NCBI GenBank assembly: GCA_900768435.1
Contig: CAAGCW010000030.1
Coordinates: 73,324 to 137,323 of the forward strand
From: an uncultured Collinsella sp.
GTDB lineage: Bacteria; Actinomycetota; Coriobacteriia; Coriobacteriales; Coriobacteriaceae
Length of the DNA: 64,000 nucleotides
Direction of reading: 5' to 3'
The notes below the pieces were generated by a model, which made no database searches, was not told the origin of the DNA, and saw nothing but the letters and a program-made list of their open reading frames with translations. Shown here piece by piece: positions 57,632 through 64,000 of the stretch. A program made the translations under genes and the position numbers. The first letter of the stretch is position 1, and every line of letters starts with the position of its first letter.

Positions 57632-57820
57632 CATAACAAAAAAGCCCCCATTGCTGGGAGCTCTTTCAATCAATGGTGCGGGCGAAAGGACGTCCGCGTA
57701 TCCGCTTCGCGGATCCGCACCGGCTTCGCCCGCCTGCCGGCGGACTCGCCAGCTCGCTAAAAACGCTCCGCGTTTTCTTTACGCTCGCTCCTTCGCAGGT
57801 TCAAGTCCCCGCGGTGGGCC
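57632..57820. repeat. tRNA-Leu-associated hairpin module
   Basis: The 60-bp block at 57632-57691 (terminator plus tRNA-Leu 3' end, ending GGCGAAAGGAC) is repeated identically at 57821-57880, where it belongs to the intact tRNA; period 189 bp. The intervening insert has hairpins ATCCGC-TTC-GCGGAT, CCGGC...GCCGG and AAACGC-TCC-GCGTTT, then the inverted T-arm box GGTTCAAGTCC at 57798-57808. This box carries the tRNA-Leu version of the T-loop, not the Arg/Ser version. Confidence 0.76.
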
Positions 57821-57862
57821 CATAACAAAAAAGCCCCCATTGCTGGGAGCTCTTTCAATCAA

Positions 57863-57949
57863 TGGTGCGGGCGAAAGGACTTGAACCTTCATGGGGTTGC
57901 CCCCATACGGACCTGAACCGTACGCGTCTGCCAATTCCGCCACGCCCGC
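57863..57949 (-). tRNA. tRNA-Leu (CAG)
   Basis: 87 nt with CCA. Acceptor GCGGGCG / CGCCCGC. Anticodon arm TACGG-TTCAGGT-CCGTA gives anticodon CAG. Class II variable arm TGGGGGCAACCCCA. T-arm with TTCAAGT. The minus-strand promoter is TTGCGT, 17 bp, TATTCT. Terminator GAGCTCCCAGCAATGGGGGC then TTTTTT. Confidence 0.96.
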
Positions 57950-57992
57950 GTGCAGGAATTAGAATAACGGAGCGCCACCGCGAACGCAAGAA

Positions 57993-58910
57993 CTATTTTT
58001 GAAAAAGTTTGCAGGCATTTTCCCAAGCGGCATGCGCGATTGTTTCGGCGTCCTCACCAGTGCGATCGACACGGTCGTTAACCAGCGCGTTTGCCGTAAT
58101 GGAGATCATTGCGGGCTCGCATTCAAGACCGCGGATGGGCTCCGGAGCCATATACGGGCAATCCGTCTCGAACAAAATTCGATCGAGTGGGGTTGCCGCA
58201 AATGCCTCGCGCACGTCGTCGTTGCGCTTAAAGGTGGCCGCACCACCATAGGCGATATAGCAGCCCAGCTCCACAAAGCGCTCCATCGTGGCGCGGTCCT
58301 CGCCAAAACAGTGCAGCACACAACCGGCCTGGGGCACGCCCACCTCACGAAGCACGTTGTACGCATCCATATGCGAGGTGCGCTCCCCATCCGAGTCCTC
58401 GTGCCGCAGGTGCAACTCCACCGGCACATTGCAGCGCACGGCGACTTCGAGCTGACGTGCCATGCAATCAATCTGCACGCTGTGGGGCGCCGGCGTGATG
58501 TCGTCGTCGTAATCCATGTGGTAGTCCAGACCGATTTCGCCAATACCGGCGCACAAAGGGTCATCAAGCGCAGCAACAACCTGCGCGTGAACGTCGTCGG
58601 TATAGTCCGGCGCGCCATACGGATGCACGCCGGCAAGATACTTGATCTGCGGGATATCCTGCATCGGCAGAATCTCGCGCGTCAGCCAGTCGCTATAGTC
58701 CGTCACGCCGCGCTTATCGGCAATGGGATCGAAGACCGTCACCAACAGGTCGATGCCCGCCGCCTTGGCACGCACGAGTGTCTCGGGCACATCCTTGCCC
58801 CAGAACGAAAGCAGATGCGCATGTGTGTCGGCAAGCGGTGCCAAGGGCACGGGACAAGCAACCGTCTTCTTTTTTTTGGTAAACGTCACGCGTGCGGCAT
58901 TAAGCATCAT
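57993..58910 (-). CDS. tatD: TatD-family metal-dependent hydrolase
   Basis: 305 aa. Amidohydrolase fold with the N-terminal metal motif LADTHAHLLSF, IGEIGLDYHMDYDDD (the catalytic Glu), VELHLRHED, CVLHCFGED and ETDCPYMAPEPIRG. TatD-type deoxyribonuclease or general phosphoesterase activity is family knowledge. The start is set at ATG 58910 (MMLNAARVTF), which has AGGAGCTCATCC upstream and overlaps the end of rsmA by 11 nt; ATG 58907 is equally possible. The metG-rsmA-tatD neighbourhood is common in Gram-positives. Confidence 0.9.
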   Translation of the reverse strand: MMLNAARVTFTKKKKTVACPVPLAPLADTHAHLLSFWGKDVPETLVRAKAAGIDLLVTVFDPIADKRGVTDYSDWLTREILPMQDIPQIKYLAGVHPYGAPDYTDDVHAQVVAALDDPLCAGIGEIGLDYHMDYDDDITPAPHSVQIDCMARQLEVAVRCNVPVELHLRHEDSDGERTSHMDAYNVLREVGVPQAGCVLHCFGEDRATMERFVELGCYIAYGGAATFKRNDDVREAFAATPLDRILFETDCPYMAPEPIRGLECEPAMISITANALVNDRVDRTGEDAETIAHAAWENACKLFQK

Positions 58911-59760
58911 GGATGAGCTCCTGGGCCAGGCGGACAAAGTCGGCAACATCAAGCGTCTCGGCGCGCGTGGTGGGTGCGATACCGCAAGCCTCAAAGGCGG
59001 CATCGAGCACGTCCTTGGCAAAGCCGTTGGCGCTCATGGAATTTCGGATGGTCTTGCGGCGCTGAGCAAATGCAGCATCAATCACGCGGGCCACAAACTC
59101 GCGATCGAGTCCTTCGGGCGCCACGCCGTCAACACGGTCGATACGCACGACGGCCGAGTCCACGTGCGGTGCCGGCATAAAGCAACGTGGCGGCACCTCA
59201 AAGCGACCCGTAACCTGCGCATACAGGCCAAGCTTTGCCGTATAGCCGCCATAGGTCTTGTTACCCGGCACCGCGGCAATGCGATCGGCAACCTCCTTTT
59301 GAACCATGACCACGGCACGCTTGAGCGCGGGCATCGTCTGGAAGAACTGCAGGATGATCGTCGCCGCCACGTTATAGGGCAGGTTCGCGACAAATACCGT
59401 CGGCTCACCGCCTGCAGCCTGCTCAATCTGCCCCGGCGTCACCTTGAGCGCGTCGCCCATGATAAAGCGGAAGTTGGCATAGTCGGCGGCATGGGCATCG
59501 AGCACCGGTTCGAGTTCGGGATCGGCCTCGATCGACGTGACGCACGCCGCCTCCTGCAGCAGCGCGAGCGTGAGCGTACCAACGCCCGGGCCAACCTCGA
59601 GCACGCGCTCATCGCCCGTGAGCTCGGAAAGCTCGCAAATGCGCTCAATTACATGGTTGTCGATCAGGAAGTTCTGGCCCAGGCGATGCTTGGTCGCAAG
59701 GCCAAACTCCTCCAGCAGCTCCCTTGTTGCCGTGGGGTTTGCCAAAGGCGAAGTTGTCAT
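58900..59760 (-). CDS. rsmA: 16S rRNA dimethyladenosine transferase
   Basis: 286 aa; dimethylates A1518 and A1519 of 16S rRNA. SAM motifs are HRLGQNFLIDNHVIERI, VLEVGPGVGTLTLALLQ, FIMGDALKV and the catalytic NLPYN (VFVANLPYNVAA). The C-terminal domain has AFAQRRKTIRNSM. ATG at 59760 follows GAGGCAACT. It lies between metG upstream and tatD downstream; the tatD start overlaps its stop. Confidence 0.96.
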   Translation of the reverse strand: MTTSPLANPTATRELLEEFGLATKHRLGQNFLIDNHVIERICELSELTGDERVLEVGPGVGTLTLALLQEAACVTSIEADPELEPVLDAHAADYANFRFIMGDALKVTPGQIEQAAGGEPTVFVANLPYNVAATIILQFFQTMPALKRAVVMVQKEVADRIAAVPGNKTYGGYTAKLGLYAQVTGRFEVPPRCFMPAPHVDSAVVRIDRVDGVAPEGLDREFVARVIDAAFAQRRKTIRNSMSANGFAKDVLDAAFEACGIAPTTRAETLDVADFVRLAQELIHDA

Positions 59761-59798
59761 AGTTGCCTCCTTAGCATGATGGCGGCGTCTTGAAACAA

Positions 59799-59828
59799 AA
59801 GGGCATGGACCGTTGCGGCCATGCCCTT
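59799..59828 (-). terminator. metG terminator
   Basis: Perfect 10-bp stem AAGGGCATGG / CCATGCCCTT with a 10-base loop, followed on the minus strand by TTGTTTC. It separates metG from rsmA. Confidence 0.85.
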
Positions 59829-59867
59829 ACATCTAAACAGCAAATTGCCGATATGGCGCGCGGCGTC

Positions 59868-61469
59868 TTAGCCCAGACGCGGGAACAGCGGCTCACCCTT
59901 CTCGACGGGCTGACCACCGGCAAGCAGGCCCCAAGCGCAAATGCCCTTGAGGTCGTCGCTCGCGGCCTCGTCCTCGCAGGACAGGCGGCGCAGGGCTTCG
60001 GCAGAGGTCTGAGGCATGAGCGGCATCAGCAGGTGAGCGGCAATGCGGATGGCCTCGAGCAGGTTGTAGATCACAAATGCCAGCTCGTCAGCCTTAGCCT
60101 CATCCTTGGCAAGCGCCCAAGGCTCGGAGTCCTCGATGTAGTGGTTGGCGGCGTGGATGAGCTCCATAACCTCGTCCTTGGCTCCGCCGTAATCGAGCAC
60201 GTCCATCTTGGCCATGTAGCGCTCGACCAGACCATCGGCGATCTTTGCCAGCGGGTTATCGAACGCGTCGGCAGACGCCGGTTTAGCCGGGGCGCAGCCG
60301 TCAAAGTACTTTGCGCTCATGTTGAGCGAGCGCGAAATGAGGTTGCCCCAGCTGTTGGCCAGATCGGCGTTGTAGACCTGCTCCATACGATCGAAGCTGA
60401 TGGCGCCGTCGGTGCCGGGGACCACGTCGGTCATAAAGTAATAGCGGTAGCCCTCGACGCCCAGCATGTCGATAACATCCTGCGGAGCGATGGCGTTGCC
60501 GCGGCTCTTGGACATCTTCTCGGCCTTACCGGTCTCGGCATTGCGCACGGTCAGGAAGCCGTGGGCAAAGACGTGCTCGGGCAGGGCCTCGCCGATGGCC
60601 ATGAGCATCGCGGGCCAAATGACGCAGTGGAAGCGGATGATGTCCTTACCCACGATGTGGAACTGCGCGGGCCAGCGATAGGCCAGCTCGGCACGGGCCT
60701 CGTCGGTGTCGACACCGTAGCCGACGGCCGTCATATAGTTGAGCAACGCATCGAACCACACGTAGGTCACGTGACCCTCGTCAAACGGGACCTGAATGCC
60801 CCAGTCAAAGCTCGTACGGCTCACGGAAAGGTCGTTAAGGCCACCCTCGACAAAGCTGCGTACCTCGTTCATACGGAACGCAGGCTCGACAAAGTCGGGG
60901 TGCTCGTCATAGAGCTTGAGAAGCTTGTCCTGGAAGGCGGAAAGCTTAAAGAAGTAGGACTCCTCCTGCACGCGCTCAAGCGGACGGTGGCAGTCGGGGC
61001 ACAGGTGCTGGCCGACGCTGCCGTACTCCTCGTCGCCCTTCTGGACCTGCGTATCAGTGAAGTAGGTCTCGTCAGGCACGCAATACCAACCGTCGTAGCT
61101 GCCCTTATACAGATAGCCGGACTCCTTCATGCGCTCCCACAGGTACTGCACGGCATGATGCTGGCGCGGCTCGGTGGTGCGGATGAAGTCGTCGTTGGAG
61201 ATCTCGAGCTTGCTCCAAAGCTCCTTGAAGTGCGGGGCCTGGCTATCGGTCCACTCCTGCGGCGTCATGCCATGCTTGGCTGCGGCCTCGGCGACCTTCT
61301 CGCCGTGCTCGTCCATGCCGGTCAGGAACTTGACGTTATAGCCGGCGGAACGGCGATAGCGAGCCTGAACGTCGGCGATGATGGTGGAATAAGCCGTGCC
61401 CAGGTGCGGATCGGCGTTGACGTAGTAGATGGGCGTCGTGATAAAGAACGAAGGCTTGCTTTGATCCAT
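59868..61469 (-). CDS. metG: Methionyl-tRNA synthetase
   Basis: 533-aa class I synthetase. The HIGH-like motif is DPHLGTAYSTIIADV, the signature motif KMSKS (AEKMSKSRGNAI), and a CPDCHRP pair lies in the connective domain. The helical anticodon-binding domain ends near 510. No C-terminal tRNA-binding OB domain is present. ATG at 61469 has CTGGAGGACAAACCCC upstream. It follows rsmI (69 nt) on the same strand. Confidence 0.96.
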   Translation of the reverse strand: MDQSKPSFFITTPIYYVNADPHLGTAYSTIIADVQARYRRSAGYNVKFLTGMDEHGEKVAEAAAKHGMTPQEWTDSQAPHFKELWSKLEISNDDFIRTTEPRQHHAVQYLWERMKESGYLYKGSYDGWYCVPDETYFTDTQVQKGDEEYGSVGQHLCPDCHRPLERVQEESYFFKLSAFQDKLLKLYDEHPDFVEPAFRMNEVRSFVEGGLNDLSVSRTSFDWGIQVPFDEGHVTYVWFDALLNYMTAVGYGVDTDEARAELAYRWPAQFHIVGKDIIRFHCVIWPAMLMAIGEALPEHVFAHGFLTVRNAETGKAEKMSKSRGNAIAPQDVIDMLGVEGYRYYFMTDVVPGTDGAISFDRMEQVYNADLANSWGNLISRSLNMSAKYFDGCAPAKPASADAFDNPLAKIADGLVERYMAKMDVLDYGGAKDEVMELIHAANHYIEDSEPWALAKDEAKADELAFVIYNLLEAIRIAAHLLMPLMPQTSAEALRRLSCEDEAASDDLKGICAWGLLAGGQPVEKGEPLFPRLG

Positions 61470-61538
61470 GGGGTTTGTCCTCCAGAAAAACGTTGCATAC
61501 AGGGGATGATTCTAGCGCAAGGGCTGGATATCCTCCAT

Positions 61539-62417
61539 CTATTGCATATCGAGCACCATGGCATAGACATCGCGCTTGCGGCGCGAATACTTCTGAGACA
61601 GGCGCTTGGCCACCGCAGAGGCGGGCTCCCCCTCCTCGAGCGCGGTGCGGATATCCTCGCGCAGGGCATCGTCGGGATCCGCTACCGCAGCGCCAACCGG
61701 CGCGATGCCGGCCTCCTCGTCCTCGCTCGGCGGCGCGATGACCAGCGCAATCTCGCCCTTTACCTCGCCGCGAGCACGCAGCTCCTCGGCAAGCTGGTCA
61801 GCGGGCCCGCACAAGACCTCCTCGTGCAGCTTGGTGAGCTCGCGGCAGACGGCAACCTCACGCTGGGGAAAGACCTCCGCCACGGCCTCGAGCGTCGCCA
61901 CGATGCGATGTGGAGACTCGTAGAAGATGAGTGCGCCGGGCACCACGGCAAGGCGCTGCAAACGGCGCACACGGTCACCGTGCTTTCGGCCCAAAAAGCC
62001 CTCGAAGAAAAAATGCTCGCAGGGAATGCCGGACGAAACAAGCGCCGTGACGCAAGCAGAGGGCCCAGGAATAACTTCGACGGGCACATCGGCCTCACGC
62101 GCCGCCTCGATCAGCGCCTGGCCGGGATCGGACACGCTCGGCATGCCGGCGTCCGAGGCAAAGGCGAGGGTCTCCCCCGCCAGCAGACGGTCGACCAGGC
62201 CGGCAGCGCGGCTAGCGATCACATTCTCGTCGCAACGGACAAGCGGCTTGGAAATGCCCAGGTGCATCAGCAGCTTTGACGTCACACGCGTGTCTTCGCA
62301 GCAGATGACATCGGCAGCGGCAAAGGCCTCGCCAACGCGCGGGGACAGGTCACCCAGGTTGCCGATGGGCGTGCCGACCACATAGAGTTTGCCCGTATGG
62401 GCGCTGTTTTGCGTCAT
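61539..62417 (-). CDS. rsmI: 16S rRNA (cytidine-1402 2'-O)-methyltransferase
   Basis: 292-aa tetrapyrrole-methylase-fold enzyme. N-terminal GKLYVVGTPIGNLGDLSPR, then CEDTRVTSKLL, FASDAGMPSVSDPGQALI, VIPGPSACVTALVSSGIP, FEGFLGRK and YESPHRIVATLEAV are all diagnostic. The C-terminus carries an acidic linker and a helical end ASAVAKRLSQKYSRRKRDVYAMVLDMQ. ATG at 62417 follows AGGTTGAT. It begins 6 nt downstream of the GH5-like gene stop, so they are likely co-transcribed. Confidence 0.95.
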   Translation of the reverse strand: MTQNSAHTGKLYVVGTPIGNLGDLSPRVGEAFAAADVICCEDTRVTSKLLMHLGISKPLVRCDENVIASRAAGLVDRLLAGETLAFASDAGMPSVSDPGQALIEAAREADVPVEVIPGPSACVTALVSSGIPCEHFFFEGFLGRKHGDRVRRLQRLAVVPGALIFYESPHRIVATLEAVAEVFPQREVAVCRELTKLHEEVLCGPADQLAEELRARGEVKGEIALVIAPPSEDEEAGIAPVGAAVADPDDALREDIRTALEEGEPASAVAKRLSQKYSRRKRDVYAMVLDMQ

Positions 62418-62423
62418 ATCAAC

Positions 62424-63485
62424 CTATTCAATCATGCCGCGCTCGAGCGTACCGAGCGCCGCGCGGGCGTCCCATGCTGCAATGCGCTTCTCGGTCTTCC
62501 ACGTTTGGAAGAACCAACCGGCAGCCGGCGCAAACGAAGCCAGCTGGTTGGCGATAAACACACGCTCGTAGGCATTGCGGCCCTCGGGCGTAACCGACGA
62601 GTTGGCAAAGATCGCCGCGCCCGACCATTCGCCCACCAGCACGGGGAACCCAGTCGAAATCGCTTCTTTAAGCTCGCGCTTGTTACGCGAAATCGCCGTC
62701 GTCAGCCCGCGAGGGCTCGTGATGTCGAGCGCATACTCGTCGCGGTAATGGTACAGGTGAAGGTCCATGTAGACGTTCTTGTACTTGGCGCCGCGCATAA
62801 AATGCTTCCACTCGCTGGGATGCCCCGACGACGAGAAGACGACGATTTTATCCTCGGGCATATACGAACGGACGAGCTCGTAGGCATCGCGATAGAAATT
62901 GCGCAGGTAGTGAGCAGGAATGCCATCCGTCATGGTGAAGAGGCTCTTGCGAACGCTCATCTGCGGCGTGTCCAGCAGCTCAATGCCCAGCAGGCTCTCG
63001 GCCTCGCCATAGCGATCGGCCAAGCGCTCGAGCACGTCGAGTGCGACATGACGGCCGTTGGTGGACGAATGCCACTCGGCGACAGCCTCCGGCGTGGTGG
63101 GCGAATCGTTGGAATCGCCCTGGCCACCGGGCACGGTTGCCAGATCGAGCAGCACGCGGATATCGTACTTGGCAGCCCACTCAATCGCGCGGTCGATGTA
63201 ATCGACAACCGATATGTAGGAGGCATCGGACTCCTGTGAGCCAAAGGCATACCAGGGCACCGGCAGACGCACGGCATTGAGACCGATCTGCGCCATGCGG
63301 CGAAAATCGTCCTCGCTCACAAACGTCTCGTAATGACGACGCATGCGCTCGTTGTAAGCGGCGGTACCCATGGCCTCCTGCAGCTCGGCTGCGTTGGATG
63401 CGCCGGTCGCCGCGTACAGCGACGGGGTCACCCAAGGCTCGGGAATAAACCAGCCAGAGAGATTAACGCCGAGTATCCTCTCCAT
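62424..63485 (-). CDS. GH5-like (exo-1,3-glucanase-type) protein lacking the acid/base motif
   Basis: 353 aa. The overall path follows GH5 exo-beta-1,3-glucanases. LGVNLSGWFIPEPWVTPSLY and LNAVRLPVPWYAF (substrate Arg) are present. So are DLHLYHYRDEY and the nucleophile VGEWSGA (Glu286). However, the segment that is normally GIELLNEP reads GIELLDTPQ (172-173 Asp-Thr), so the acid/base Glu is missing. DLHGAPG reads DLATVPG (114-120), losing another active-site His. No signal peptide is seen, so it is probably cytoplasmic. ATG at 63485 follows AAGGGGGCAGTG. It precedes rsmI by 6 nt. It may be a non-hydrolytic sugar-binding relative. Confidence 0.82.
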   Translation of the reverse strand: MERILGVNLSGWFIPEPWVTPSLYAATGASNAAELQEAMGTAAYNERMRRHYETFVSEDDFRRMAQIGLNAVRLPVPWYAFGSQESDASYISVVDYIDRAIEWAAKYDIRVLLDLATVPGGQGDSNDSPTTPEAVAEWHSSTNGRHVALDVLERLADRYGEAESLLGIELLDTPQMSVRKSLFTMTDGIPAHYLRNFYRDAYELVRSYMPEDKIVVFSSSGHPSEWKHFMRGAKYKNVYMDLHLYHYRDEYALDITSPRGLTTAISRNKRELKEAISTGFPVLVGEWSGAAIFANSSVTPEGRNAYERVFIANQLASFAPAAGWFFQTWKTEKRIAAWDARAALGTLERGMIE

Positions 63486-63593
63486 CACTGCCCCCTTCGG
63501 ATCATGCAGGTCGAACCCGCATCGTATTGCATAGGATAAGTATCGTTTTGAGTATACCCGCGTGTGCGGACAGGCGACCGAACGGTCTGCAAA

Positions 63594-63730
63594 GTGACGC
63601 GAAAGTGGGAGGAATGTCTGGGGCGGGCGGGCTCGGAATGGTGCGACGAGGTGTGTACGCGCGCCGGAGGCAGGCACCGGAAAGTGTGTCCCGTTCTGAG
63701 CCCTTATTCTGGGACGCAGTTTCCGCAGAA
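63594..63730. repeat. Repeat fragments upstream of the GH5-like gene
   Basis: GTGACGCGAAAGTGGGAGG at 63597 resembles the inner segment of the 31785/37207 hairpin family but without its partner strand. TTCTGGGACGCAGTTTCCG (about 63708-63726) matches the 15006-15250 repeat type. No gene is supported here. Confidence 0.45.
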
Positions 63731-63735
63731 CCCTA

Positions 63736-64000
63736 CATAAAAGAAAAGGACCCCTTTGCAGAGGTCCTAGTCAATTCAAGGTGGCGGGGAAGGGAATCGC
63801 GTCCGCGCGCTGCGCGGACGGACCGCTGCGGCGCTTACGCGCCTTGCGAGCTGCGCTGGCAAACGCTTACGCGTTTACTCAGCTCCGCGCCCTCACGGGG
63901 TTCGATTCCATGTGGGGGCTGCATAAAAGAAAAGGACCCCTTTGCAGAGGTCCTAGTCAATTCAAGGTGGCGGGGAAGGGAATCGCGCCCGCGCTCCGCG
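63736..64000. repeat. tRNA-associated hairpin modules at the right edge (one complete, one cut)
   Basis: A 66-bp block (terminator arms AGGACCCCTTT / AGAGGTCCT plus a tRNA 3' end, GGTGGCGGGGAAGGGAATCG) occurs at 63736-63801 and identically at 63922-63987, period 186 bp. The insert has hairpins GTCCGCGC-GCT-GCGCGGAC, GGCGC-TTAC-GCGCC and AAACGC-TTA-CGCGTTT. It ends with the inverted T-arm box GGTTCGATTCC at 63899-63909. A different insert begins after the second block and runs off the window. The intact tRNA is outside; its identity cannot be read. Confidence 0.72.

Noticed and set aside
63486..63677. 64-residue N-terminal extension of the GH5-like protein
   Set aside because: No family similarity, no signal peptide, and the ATG at 63485 has a strong AAGGGGG site.

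Overview
This window looks like a chromosomal segment of a gut Coriobacteriia member, most likely Collinsella. The reasons are the high GC content, Gram-positive style genes (HPr, CpsB/C/D, PhoBR, VanRS-like, DacA, YhgE/Pip), the larABCD nickel-cofactor genes, an Ebg-type beta-galactosidase, and intergenic repeats of a kind I associate with Collinsella. No similarity search was possible, so the genus is an inference. Most genes lie on the minus strand. Plus-strand genes are the second LacI regulator, serB, larB-larC-tetR, dacA and one 57-aa membrane protein.

Layout. 1-4.2 kb: hexuronate catabolism (uxaB, cut by the left edge, and uxaC) with a LacI regulator and TGAACGTTCA operators. 4.3-7.8 kb: ferrous iron uptake (two FeoA, FeoB, a Cys-rich FeoB-associated peptide) behind a large dyad. 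7.9-10 kb: an HPr-like protein with Asp at position 46, a 220-bp MITE-like element and an APC permease. 10.1-15 kb: ebgAC and a divergent LacI regulator with three CAACCGGTTG operators. 15-18 kb: aspS and serB. 18-22.7 kb: lactate racemase genes larB, larC (N-terminal part only), a TetR regulator, larD and larA. 23-31.6 kb: ppc, hisS, an MFS carrier, an M20 amidohydrolase and an EamA exporter. 31.9-39.4 kb: two YhgE/Pip membrane proteins and htpG. 39.6-49 kb: GNAT, the cpsBCD tyrosine phosphorelay for polysaccharide, phoR-phoB-pstB, a VanRS-like pair and a divergent D,D-carboxypeptidase. 49-64 kb: tRNA genes mixed with housekeeping genes (serS, proC, rlmH, an SPFH protein, tatD, rsmA, metG, rsmI), an 813-aa TPR-like protein and a GH5-like protein that lacks its acid/base motif.

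The most unusual content is non-coding. All four tRNA-associated loci (Ser-GCU, Arg-ACG, Leu-CAG and one unidentified tRNA 3' end at the right edge) carry the same kind of module. Downstream of the tRNA, a copy of the tRNA 3' end plus terminator is repeated with a fixed period of 186-190 bp. Between the copies lies a GC-rich series of hairpins that ends in an inverted T-arm box. Stems are conserved in shape but not in sequence. This looks like a small structured element that targets the tRNA T-arm. Separately, several long hairpins sit 24-50 nt after stop codons. Two of them are both exactly 127 bp and share an internal loop with compensatory changes.

No rRNA, CRISPR array, transposase, integrase, prophage or origin was seen. 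Start codons were chosen from Shine-Dalgarno spacing and family alignments recalled from memory.
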